Below, one piece after another: positions 28,336-36,528 of a stretch of DNA of 64,000 nucleotides. The DNA is taken from assembly GCF_004352855.1 (NCBI RefSeq), contig NZ_SJSC01000001.1, positions 620,001 to 684,000 on the forward strand, in the 5' to 3' direction. This stretch comes from Marinomonas sp. KMM3893. GTDB lineage: Bacteria; Pseudomonadota; Gammaproteobacteria; Pseudomonadales; Marinomonadaceae. Below the pieces are notes generated by a model, which worked only from the letters and a program-made list of their open reading frames with translations, searched no databases and was not told the origin of the DNA. Made by a program: the position numbers and the translations under genes. Position 1 is the first letter of the stretch. Every line of letters begins with the position of its first letter.

Positions 28336-29628
28336 TCAAATTTTATTAAACAAAGACAGATTACTGACTCGTGAAAAAAGCTTTTGGGAAGAGGTAAGTG
28401 CGGATTCTGCCATCGACAACTCCGTTGCTGCAGAACCCATATCTAGCCCAGCGACCCTATCTTGGGCCATGATATTTGATAATTGATTGGCCGAACTAAA
28501 GTCGCCTCGTTCAGTCAATGTATTTAAGCGAGAGCCGACGGCAGAGCGACCTTCTCCGATTGAAGTCTGAGTATTAACAACGCTCACTTGAGCATCATGA
28601 AAAGCCGCTTCTTTTTCATCGGGCGTGGCTGTTTTATCACGTAAAACAGCAATCGCATCGTTCAACTGGTTCAATACATTGTCACGTTTAGGTGGATTCA
28701 AAGAGACTTCAATTGCCGCCCCCGGCGCCCCTTTGATAACAAACGACATGCCATTAATGATCAAGGGTTGATTCGGCTCATACACGCCAGAAGAGACAAC
28801 ATTACCCGCAGAATCTGTTAACGAATATTGCCCTGGAGGTCCTCCGTAAAAAGGCACTTTTGAACCGTCTTGTGGAGGCAACTCAGCATTCGCTGCTTGA
28901 GCATCCGCCCCACCTAGCGGTACCGTCGTCAATACAAAGTTATTCGCCACGCCACTTGTAGCGCTGTAATTTTTGCTCAGGAAATTATCAAAATCCCCTT
29001 CATCATGCACCTTGGCACTCAAGGATACATTTCCCGCCAACAGGGTCGCAGTGAAGTTATTGCGCGTCCACACATCTTGAAAAAGCTGTTTGCCGGTGTC
29101 ATTGATCGGGATTTTTCTATTTTCTGAAATCTGAGCAAACTTTTGACCTTCATTGCCTGTCCAGTCATAACGACCATCCGGTCTCAAAGTAAACGCTGGA
29201 CTCTTAATGTCTGTGCCAGCAAAAATATAACTGCCATCAGCGCTTTTTGAATTCATTAAGTCCGCCATGGAATCAACCATTTTGGAAACCTGCTCAGTAA
29301 TAGCATTTAAGTCATCTTGAGTGTTTGCCGTATTCTCAGCTTGTATGAACAAGGTTCTAGCATCATCAAGAAGGCCATTTAAACTGTCTAAAGCCACTTC
29401 TTCGTACTCAAGGTGACTTTTCGCCATTTTCATATTGCCATCGTACTGTTTAAGCTGGCTGGTACTGTTTTCATATTGCAATACCTGCCCAGTGCCAACT
29501 GGATTGTCACTGGGTTTGACGATACTTGTCTGCTCAGAAATTTTATTCTGAATGTCCATATAGCGATCATTTGCTTTTGAAATCGCCTGGCTGGATTGAC
29601 CATAAATTAGGTTATTTGTGACTCTCAT
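28336..29628 (-). CDS. flgL: Flagellar hook-associated protein 3
   Basis: 430 residues; E. coli FlgL has about 317, so the central domain is expanded. The flagellin-like ends are clear: MRVTNNLIYGQSSQAISKAN at the N-terminus, then QTSIVKPSDNPVGTGQ, and the C-terminal LSNIMAQDRVAGLDMGSAA and SQKLFSRVSNLSLFNKI. FlgL links the hook-FlgK junction to the filament. It starts 4 bp after flgK, and the HD-GYP gene follows closely. Confidence 0.93.
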   Translation of the reverse strand: MRVTNNLIYGQSSQAISKANDRYMDIQNKISEQTSIVKPSDNPVGTGQVLQYENSTSQLKQYDGNMKMAKSHLEYEEVALDSLNGLLDDARTLFIQAENTANTQDDLNAITEQVSKMVDSMADLMNSKSADGSYIFAGTDIKSPAFTLRPDGRYDWTGNEGQKFAQISENRKIPINDTGKQLFQDVWTRNNFTATLLAGNVSLSAKVHDEGDFDNFLSKNYSATSGVANNFVLTTVPLGGADAQAANAELPPQDGSKVPFYGGPPGQYSLTDSAGNVVSSGVYEPNQPLIINGMSFVIKGAPGAAIEVSLNPPKRDNVLNQLNDAIAVLRDKTATPDEKEAAFHDAQVSVVNTQTSIGEGRSAVGSRLNTLTERGDFSSANQLSNIMAQDRVAGLDMGSAATELSMAESALTSSQKLFSRVSNLSLFNKI

Positions 29629-29632
29629 AAAC

Positions 29633-31609
29633 TTACCTCACAGCCCCTAACAACGCATCGAAGGTTGTTCTCGCTGCGGTAATAACTTGGGCAGCAGCTG
29701 AATAAGATTGCTGATACTTCAATAAGTTCACAGCTTCTTCATCTAAGCTGACACTGGAAACTTCATCACGTCTCGCAACACTCTGATTCATCACCACTTC
29801 ACTAGACTGTCTATTGGTTTCTAAAGCGGCACTTTTACTACCAACCGAAGTAACCAAATCAGAAAAAGATTCCGCCAACGTTGTTTTTCCAGACACCAAC
29901 GACTGGTTTTGCAAATCGGCCAAACGTAAGCCATTAAAGTTATCTGCAGGCCCCAGGTCTCCCATGCTCATGCTAAATTCATCACCGGCTTTAGGGGCAG
30001 ACGACACAGAAACATCAAAACCAGCCTCTTCAGCCAACCCTGCTTTGCCCAACAAGTCGTTGAAGTCTTGTGCATCATTCACTGAAGCAAGCACATTGCC
30101 TTGTCCATCTCGCACTTCATAGGCATTGTCTGATGTAAAATAAATACTATGGGGCGCCACCGGGTATAGCTCGCCATTCATCGAAAACGCCGAATTACTC
30201 GGATCAGTATTCGTAACCGAAGTGACACTTAAATTTGCATCCGACAAATTATTGGGATTCGTCTTAACACCCAATGGCGCGCTCAGTGCAATGTCGTCAC
30301 CATTCTTGGCCGACAAACTCACCCCTGAAGCCGCCCCATCAGTGGGTGAAAAACGGTAGGTATCATGTAACTCGTAATCTTTTAAATCACCTAGATGCAC
30401 GCTGATTCCCAACGCATCTATTTGATAGTTTCCATTTTTATCTGGTTGCGCTGAATTGAGGTCTAATACAGCAGACCTCTGACTCAGCTTCCCATCCAAG
30501 TCGAATACTTTCACCGTAAATTGATTGGTATCCGTTTTAGACAGTTCATAATTTCCAAGCGCCAGATTTGCTGACTGACCGTCAGCAACATGCACGGCAA
30601 TGTTATCGGCCTCGCCTTTGTTGGCAGAGTCACCATAAACCTTGATGTCGCCAATTTTAAATAAGTCCTTACCGAACGCACCACTGGCATCTAATCCCAA
30701 GGTGTTTTGTTTGTTCATTGCATCGGCAATAGAAATTGCATTCAGACCTAATTCTCGATCACTTTTCTCTGCGAACTCTGATTGGTAGTCCATCAAAGCC
30801 CCAATGGAGCCACCTAGATGCTCGGTCTTCGCCGCCACGTCGTATTTACCAAAATCAATAAACAGCTTCTTCTGGCTTGGATTATTAGGATCGGGGATGG
30901 CTTTCAATACGGTCGCATTTTGATCCATAACCAGTGGCTGACCACTACCAAGGTGAATGGTCATCACACCATTGTCCGCATATTGAACTTTTACATTGAC
31001 GTAATTAGATATCTTTTTAGCCAACAGCTCTTGCTGGTCTCTCAATTCATTCGCAGGGGATGTGGAACCCGTTTCTTCCTGCAAAATTTGACTGTTCATG
31101 TGAGCCACTTGAGAGGTCAGATTGTTCAGCTCACCCAACGACGTCTGCGTTTGCTTATCCGCAATTGTTTTTTGCTCTCCAACCAACTTAGATAAGGTGT
31201 GATAGTGCTCGGTAAGACCTTTTAAGTTTGAATGGGCAAGCTCTCGAAGAGAAGAGGACGTCGGGTCATTATTGACCTCATGCAGAGATTTAAACGCCTT
31301 ATCGAGATAGTTATTTAATGAGACACTGTTTTCACCCAAAAGGCCGTCTGAAGCCGACATCATAGAATGGTATGTATCGTAATAAGAATGAGTAGACGTG
31401 TCTGAGCGCACCTGATCGTTAACAAACTTGTCAACTATTCGTGAGGTGTCTTGAATCCTAACCGCGCCCGTTGGCGAGCTAACTGTGGTGGTTTTCTGAC
31501 GACTATAGCCCTCAGTATCCACATTGGCTGTGTTTTGACCTGTCGTGTTAATACGAGCACTACTGCTCTGTAATCCCGACAAACCAATTGAATATAAACC
31601 AGAGCCCAT
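29633..31609 (-). CDS. flgK: Flagellar hook-associated protein 1
   Basis: 658 residues, longer than E. coli FlgK (547) because of an expanded middle domain. The N-terminus has the axial-protein motif SSSARINTTGQNTANVDTEG, and the C-terminus LDEEAVNLLKYQQSYSAAAQ with the final helix TTFDALLGAV. FlgK is the first hook-filament junction protein. A FliA promoter lies 44-70 bp upstream in the gap after flgJ, so flgK-flgL-HD-GYP form a late operon. Confidence 0.95.
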   Translation of the reverse strand: MGSGLYSIGLSGLQSSSARINTTGQNTANVDTEGYSRQKTTTVSSPTGAVRIQDTSRIVDKFVNDQVRSDTSTHSYYDTYHSMMSASDGLLGENSVSLNNYLDKAFKSLHEVNNDPTSSSLRELAHSNLKGLTEHYHTLSKLVGEQKTIADKQTQTSLGELNNLTSQVAHMNSQILQEETGSTSPANELRDQQELLAKKISNYVNVKVQYADNGVMTIHLGSGQPLVMDQNATVLKAIPDPNNPSQKKLFIDFGKYDVAAKTEHLGGSIGALMDYQSEFAEKSDRELGLNAISIADAMNKQNTLGLDASGAFGKDLFKIGDIKVYGDSANKGEADNIAVHVADGQSANLALGNYELSKTDTNQFTVKVFDLDGKLSQRSAVLDLNSAQPDKNGNYQIDALGISVHLGDLKDYELHDTYRFSPTDGAASGVSLSAKNGDDIALSAPLGVKTNPNNLSDANLSVTSVTNTDPSNSAFSMNGELYPVAPHSIYFTSDNAYEVRDGQGNVLASVNDAQDFNDLLGKAGLAEEAGFDVSVSSAPKAGDEFSMSMGDLGPADNFNGLRLADLQNQSLVSGKTTLAESFSDLVTSVGSKSAALETNRQSSEVVMNQSVARRDEVSSVSLDEEAVNLLKYQQSYSAAAQVITAARTTFDALLGAVR

Positions 31610-31652
31610 CGCTCACACCTCTAGAACATGAAAAAGCATTTTGCTTAATAAA

Positions 31653-31679
31653 CTATCGGCAAGCACCGCAAGAACTTTA
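31653..31679 (-). promoter_or_regulatory. Sigma-28 (FliA) promoter of flgK-flgL-HD-GYP
   Basis: On the minus strand: TAAAGTTC (31679-31672), 11 bp, then GCCGATAG (31660-31653). It matches the FliA consensus at 7/8 in both elements. It sits in the 99-bp gap between flgJ and flgK. Confidence 0.88.
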
Positions 31680-31708
31680 CCAAACCGTGAAAATCACACC
31701 AGCCGTGA

Positions 31709-32701
31709 CTATAGGGACTCAAACCACTTACTGGACAGAATATGATTAATTTTATCCGAGTACTTGGGATCCGTTGCGTATCCCCCTTTCTGCAATGATG
31801 CGGCAAAATTAGACGCATCATCACCCGATTCCAAGGCATCCTTATAACGATCACTGGCGCTCAAAAAATCAGCATAATCATTAAAGCTTTGAGAAAATGA
31901 ATCGTAAGCACGAAACGCCGCTTTTTCTCGCTTCGCGATACCATCCCGATACTCTAAGGTATTTACGACAGCTCGATCCCCTTGCCAGCGACTGTCTGCC
32001 TTAATCCCAAAAAGGTTAAAACTGGCACTGCCATCTTCTTTCGCAATTGGGTATTTTCCCCAGCCGGTCTCTAACGCTGCTTGCGCTAAGATGGCCTTAG
32101 GGTTCACCCCCAGTTTCTCTGCGGCTTGTTGTGCATGAGGCCACAAAGCCTTAACAAATGACTCTGGTGAATCAAACGCCACAGACTGGGCAGAAGGCTT
32201 AGTGACATCGCTTGCCGCTACGCCGGCTAAATTACTTTTCGCCGAATCAATTGACGCTTTCTCCGCCACTTCTTTTTGCACAGCCTGTACAAATTCCGTT
32301 GATGCTTTGTGCGCCAATGCCTGCACTCGAACCAAGTCTTGCTGGGATACACGATGTAATAAACTCGTGTCATCATGAGATGGAGCAGACACACTACCCT
32401 TGCCTTCATATTGCCTAATCAGAGCGTCTGAAATGCCAATGCCTCCCGTTTTAGCGAGAGTTTGAGACATCTGAGAGTCCATCATGTCCTGATATTGTTT
32501 GGTTTGCGCACTGGAAAAAAGGCCACTACCAATAGACTCATTACCGGCTCTCATGTTTTTCAGCAGCATATTAATAAAGATGGCTTCAAACTTTTGAGCC
32601 ACCTCTTTTAACGCTGTCTCAGGGTCTTTCTGCGCTTTTGTCTTCAAATCAGACAGCGCAGAAAAGTTACCAAAGAAATCTTGAGAAGAAACAGAATTCA
32701 T
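31709..32701 (-). CDS. flgJ: Flagellar rod assembly protein / peptidoglycan hydrolase
   Basis: 330 residues with both FlgJ modules. The N-terminal rod-scaffold domain (about 25-110) contains VAQKFEAIFINMLLKNMR and YQDMMDSQMSQTLAKTGG. The C-terminal glucosaminidase-type domain (about 185-325) shows ILAQAALETGWGKY, with the likely catalytic Glu, and NLFGIKADSRWQG. It digests peptidoglycan to let the rod through and assists rod assembly in the periplasm. It starts 8 bp after flgI. Confidence 0.95.
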   Translation of the reverse strand: MNSVSSQDFFGNFSALSDLKTKAQKDPETALKEVAQKFEAIFINMLLKNMRAGNESIGSGLFSSAQTKQYQDMMDSQMSQTLAKTGGIGISDALIRQYEGKGSVSAPSHDDTSLLHRVSQQDLVRVQALAHKASTEFVQAVQKEVAEKASIDSAKSNLAGVAASDVTKPSAQSVAFDSPESFVKALWPHAQQAAEKLGVNPKAILAQAALETGWGKYPIAKEDGSASFNLFGIKADSRWQGDRAVVNTLEYRDGIAKREKAAFRAYDSFSQSFNDYADFLSASDRYKDALESGDDASNFAASLQKGGYATDPKYSDKINHILSSKWFESL

Positions 32702-32709
32702 AGTGCCAC

Positions 32710-33801
32710 CTATATCACAACAAAATCAGCGTTGATCGCGCCGGCTTCTTTCAGGCCTTCCAAAATAGCCATCACATCACCCGGTGCCGCACCGACCTGA
32801 TTCACAGCTCGAACAATATCATTCAGCGAGGTTCCTGGATTAAAAACAAACATATGCCCACTGTTTTTATCCACTTGGACATTGTTATTACGAGGCGACA
32901 ATATGGTCTCCCCTCCCGTCAAGGTGCCATCTTGGCCTGGCACTGGTGGCGCCTGTTTTATCGTAACGGTTAAGCTGCCGTGAGTAATCGCCGCCGGAGA
33001 GACTTTCACATGCTGACCAATCACAATCGTCCCAGTACGGGAATTAATAACGATGCGCGCTCTCTCCTCGCCAACCTTGACATCCAAATTCTCTAAAATA
33101 GACAAGAAAGTGACACGCTGACTGGAGTCTCGTGGCGCCGTAACTCGAATCGATGTAGCGTCTAGGGTTTTCGCCACACCAGGCCCTAACAAGCCATTGA
33201 TTTTATCTGTGACTTGTTTGGCCGTGGTAAAATCAGGACGATTGAGATTAAAGGTAAGCGTATCGCCATTCACAAAACTGTTGGGAACAGAACGCTCAAC
33301 ACTGGCGCCGTTTGGAATCAAGCCAACCGTTGGGATACTCAGTGAAGAACGTGAGCCATCCGCACCGTCAACACCTAAACCACCCACGACAAGATTTCCT
33401 TGAGCAACCGCATACACCTGCCCATCGGCCCCTTTCAGCGTCGACAGTAAAAGTGTTCCGCCACGTAAAGACGCTGCATTACCAATCGATGACGCCGTAA
33501 TATCAATTTTTTGACCCGGCTTTGAAAAAGGCGGCAAGGTGGCGGTTAAAGACACCGCGGCGACGTTTTTAGAGGTTGCTGTCACACCGGCTGGTAGCGT
33601 CACGCCAAAGCGTGACAACATGCTTGCAAAACTCTGGTTCGTAAAAGGCGTACTGTCTCCAGTACCATTCAAACCAATCACCAAACCATACCCGAACAAT
33701 TGGTTATCTCGCACGCCTTGCACACTGGCTATGTCTTTTAAACGCTCAGCAAACACCCCAAAAGAGAGGAAGGCCGTCAAGATTAATGCTACATACTTCA
33801 T
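32710..33801 (-). CDS. flgI: Flagellar P-ring protein
   Basis: 363 residues from the ATG at 33801. This start gives a proper signal peptide ([17 protein letters not shown]), directly follows AAGGGTGA, and precedes the conserved [20 protein letters not shown]. An upstream in-frame start at 33834 is less likely. [16 protein letters not shown] and [18 protein letters not shown] are family hallmarks. FlgI assembles around the rod in the peptidoglycan layer. It is flanked by flgH and flgJ. Confidence 0.95.
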   Translation of the reverse strand: MKYVALILTAFLSFGVFAERLKDIASVQGVRDNQLFGYGLVIGLNGTGDSTPFTNQSFASMLSRFGVTLPAGVTATSKNVAAVSLTATLPPFSKPGQKIDITASSIGNAASLRGGTLLLSTLKGADGQVYAVAQGNLVVGGLGVDGADGSRSSLSIPTVGLIPNGASVERSVPNSFVNGDTLTFNLNRPDFTTAKQVTDKINGLLGPGVAKTLDATSIRVTAPRDSSQRVTFLSILENLDVKVGEERARIVINSRTGTIVIGQHVKVSPAAITHGSLTVTIKQAPPVPGQDGTLTGGETILSPRNNNVQVDKNSGHMFVFNPGTSLNDIVRAVNQVGAAPGDVMAILEGLKEAGAINADFVVI

Positions 33802-33899
33802 GTCTATCACCCTTGTTGAGACCTCTGGCCTCAAGCGCTATTTCGCTAATTAAATAAGTGCCCAATGGCATTAGCTAACCGGTTAAATCAGTTGCCCTG

Positions 33900-34757
33900 T
33901 TAATTCGGCATTTCTCTAGAATTTAATAACCGGCTCACCCATCCTTGCTCGCTTCCTGCGGCCACTTCCCCAGTGCCAGAGTAAGTAATTCGAGCATCAG
34001 CAACACGCCCAGACTCGACGGTATTATCTGGGGAGATATCTCTTTTTCTTACCACACCAGTGAAGCGTAAGTACTCATTACCCTGGTTTAACTTAAGCCA
34101 TTTTTCACCACGAACCGCCAACAATCCGTTCGGGTAAACTCGATATACCGTAACCGTAATGGTGCCAGCTAAACTGTTATTTTGATCCGCGGATGCGTTG
34201 CCTGAAAAGTTTGTCGTTTGTGCCGGCACATCAGTGTCCATGTTCAATGTTTGGCCTAGCACTTTGGGATCTGGAATCGTAGCGGACGCCGTTTTTGATA
34301 TGGCGGCCGTATTCGCCTTAGTGGATGTCGTGCTCTCATTAAGGTTAATAGTAAGTATATCCCCTACTTTATTGGCGGTTTGGTCGCCAAAAAACACATC
34401 GCCCATACTGGCTTTATAAATGCCTCCAGTAGGCGCCTGAGGCGGTTCAATGCCATCAGGGTAAACCGGTGCATAAGCGGGATCGTCCGACTGAATATGT
34501 TCCGTCACTTTTGGACCTGACATAGGGTTTGTAGGATCAGGAACATAGCCTTTACGAGGCGCTTCTTTTTCCGGTTCCTTGTCTTCAGCATCGGCTGCTT
34601 CACCGTCATCTGTTACCGCATCAGCCACAGCGTTAACCGCTGCTGCACCCGCGCCAGCAGCAGCGGCATTAGCCACTTCTTGCTGATCAATATTCCATGA
34701 CAAACAACCACTTAAGCAGGTTGTGAGCAGCACTAAAAATGCTAATTTGATATTCAT
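33900..34757 (-). CDS. flgH: Flagellar L-ring protein
   Basis: 285 residues; E. coli FlgH is about 232. The signal peptide ends in the lipobox LSGC, so Cys18 is lipidated and the protein goes to the outer membrane. Between about residue 26 and 70 there is an Ala-rich, then acidic and Lys/Glu-rich segment absent from the E. coli protein. The conserved L-ring core follows: GDILTINLNESTTSTKAN, GNASADQNNSLAGTITVTV, LAVRGEKWLKLN and VRKRDISPDNTV. It forms the outer-membrane bushing. Confidence 0.94.
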   Translation of the reverse strand: MNIKLAFLVLLTTCLSGCLSWNIDQQEVANAAAAGAGAAAVNAVADAVTDDGEAADAEDKEPEKEAPRKGYVPDPTNPMSGPKVTEHIQSDDPAYAPVYPDGIEPPQAPTGGIYKASMGDVFFGDQTANKVGDILTINLNESTTSTKANTAAISKTASATIPDPKVLGQTLNMDTDVPAQTTNFSGNASADQNNSLAGTITVTVYRVYPNGLLAVRGEKWLKLNQGNEYLRFTGVVRKRDISPDNTVESGRVADARITYSGTGEVAAGSEQGWVSRLLNSREMPN

Positions 34758-34772
34758 ATCCGTGCACCAATC

Positions 34773-35558
34773 CTAGAGCTGTTGTATTGCAAAGCTCATC
34801 ATACCATCTGCAGATGCAATCACTTTAGAGTTCATTTCATACGCTCTTTGCGTCGTAATCATGTTCACCAACTCTTCGATTGAATTTACATTGGAAGCTT
34901 CCAGCATACCTTGCCCTAGAGTCCCCAGAGAATCTGTCCCTGGCGCCCCAACAATCGCAGGACCGCTGGCATTGGTTTCTGTGTATAAATTCGCACCGAT
35001 GGAATCCAAGCCTGTCGGATTGACAAAACCAGCCAAGTTAATCGCGCCGACCTGCTGCATGTCGGTTTGGCCTGCTTTTTTCACAGACACAACGCCATCC
35101 TGGGCAATATCGATCTCAGTAACGTCTGGGTCAATCTGAATACCTGGGTCGATTAACAAGCCATTAGAAGTCACCAAGTTACCATCGCTGTTTAATTGCA
35201 AGCTGCCGTTTCGCGTATACGCCATAGTGCCATCTGGCTGCACGACTTGCAGAAAGCCTTTTCCTTGAATGGCCACATCCAGTTTTCGGTCGGTAACATT
35301 AAAATCACCATCAGAAAAATCTTTCTGGGTAGCACCGACTTTAACACCGGTACCTAACTGCAAGCCCGATGGCAGCTCGGCATTTTGCGCACTAAGACCA
35401 CCTGGCGCACGAACCGTTTTATACATTAGGTCTTCGAAGACAGCACGGTCCTTTTTAAACGCCGTTGTGGATACGTTAGCCAAGTTGTTGGCAACAACAT
35501 TTAGCTGTTTATCCATGGCGCTCAAACCTGTTTTACTTACCCAAAGCGCTGAATTCAT
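34773..35558 (-). CDS. flgG: Flagellar distal rod protein
   Basis: 261 residues, matching FlgG (about 260). MNSALWVSKTGLSAMDKQLN and VVANNLANVSTTAFKKDRA form the N-terminal rod motif. MLEASNVNSIEELVNMITTQ and RAYEMNSKVI form the C-terminal one. It polymerises as the distal rod between FlgF and the hook. It lies between flgF (73 bp upstream) and flgH (15 bp downstream). Confidence 0.97.
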   Translation of the reverse strand: MNSALWVSKTGLSAMDKQLNVVANNLANVSTTAFKKDRAVFEDLMYKTVRAPGGLSAQNAELPSGLQLGTGVKVGATQKDFSDGDFNVTDRKLDVAIQGKGFLQVVQPDGTMAYTRNGSLQLNSDGNLVTSNGLLIDPGIQIDPDVTEIDIAQDGVVSVKKAGQTDMQQVGAINLAGFVNPTGLDSIGANLYTETNASGPAIVGAPGTDSLGTLGQGMLEASNVNSIEELVNMITTQRAYEMNSKVIASADGMMSFAIQQL

Positions 35559-35631
35559 AGAAGCCTCTTTTTTATAAATACTAAAACGTTAAATACTGAT
35601 AACAGAAAACACATAAAACGAACGACTTGAA

Positions 35632-36378
35632 TTAAGCGTTACGCTGTAAAATTCTTGCTGATGCGGCACTGTCTTCACGAATCGTGTCCATCATTTTTAT
35701 GCTCATTTCGAAACGGCGAGAAAGATCCATAATGTGCGTCATTTCTTCAACCGCATTCACATTACTACCCTCAATAAAACCCGAGGCTAGCTGAATATTT
35801 GGATCTATGTCGAGAACCTGACCTGGCGTTTTTGAATGGATCAAGCCATCTTCGCCTTTGCGAATTGAGTCAGTGTCTGGGTTAACCAGTTTAATCTGAT
35901 CAATGACCGCCACTTCATTCGCAGCGCCACCTTGAGGAACAATAGAAATAGAGCCATCAGAAGTGATAGTAAGACTTTGTAAAGGCGGTAAAAAAATAGG
36001 CCCGTTATTTCCGACTACCGGTAATCCTCTGCCAGTCACCAGTTGCCCACCTGCATTGATCTGTAAATCTCCAGCACGGGTATAAGCTTCTTGGCCTTCA
36101 CTGTCATAAACGGAAATAAAACCTTTTCCTTTGACCGCCACATCCAGATTTCTTCCGGTCTGAATCATGTCACCTTGAGAGTATCGAGTAGCAGGGTTTT
36201 CGGTCATAGCATAGACACGACTAGGGTAGTAGTCGCCATTTACCTGCATGGATCTAGCTTGCTCAAAATCTGCTCGAAAGCCTGTGGTATTAACATTAGC
36301 CAAATTATTGGCATGTATTGTCTGGGCGTTCATGGTTTGAACCCCACCACTCATTGCAAGATATAACGCTCTATCCAT
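35632..36378 (-). CDS. flgF: Flagellar proximal rod protein
   Basis: 248 residues. MDRALYLAMSGGVQTMNAQ and HANNLANVNTTGFRADFEQ are the FlgF N-terminal motif, and GSNVNAVEEMTHIMDLSRRF is the C-terminal one. It is the first gene after a strong terminator that closes flgBCDE and is preceded by a possible sigma-54 site, so flgFGHIJ may be transcribed separately. Confidence 0.96.
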   Translation of the reverse strand: MDRALYLAMSGGVQTMNAQTIHANNLANVNTTGFRADFEQARSMQVNGDYYPSRVYAMTENPATRYSQGDMIQTGRNLDVAVKGKGFISVYDSEGQEAYTRAGDLQINAGGQLVTGRGLPVVGNNGPIFLPPLQSLTITSDGSISIVPQGGAANEVAVIDQIKLVNPDTDSIRKGEDGLIHSKTPGQVLDIDPNIQLASGFIEGSNVNAVEEMTHIMDLSRRFEMSIKMMDTIREDSAASARILQRNA

Positions 36379-36420
36379 TCCCCTTCCCCCTCAATAACAA
36401 CTCTCTATCCTAGAGTTACT

Positions 36421-36436
36421 ATCAAAAACTGTACCA
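36421..36436 (-). promoter_or_regulatory. Possible sigma-54 promoter of flgFGHIJ
   Basis: On the minus strand TGGTAC-AGTTT-TTGAT. The GG and spacing fit the sigma-54 -24/-12 pattern (consensus TGGCAC-N5-TTGC), but the -12 dinucleotide is GA rather than GC. It lies between the flgE terminator and the flgF start, 43 bp before the ATG. Confidence 0.4.
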
Positions 36437-36472
36437 ACTCGTAAGAAATTAAAAAATAAGTAAAAATTGGAC

Positions 36473-36512
36473 AAAAAAAAGCCGTAACACAGTTCGTGTT
36501 ACGGCTTTTTTT
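36473..36512. terminator. Strong terminator after flgE
   Basis: GCCGTAACAC (36481-36490) pairs with GTGTTACGGC (36496-36505). An A8 tract precedes and a T7 tract follows, so the stem is extended and works on either strand. It follows the flgE stop by about 20 bp on the minus strand. Confidence 0.92.
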
Positions 36513-36528
36513 AACGTTCTCAGTGAAC

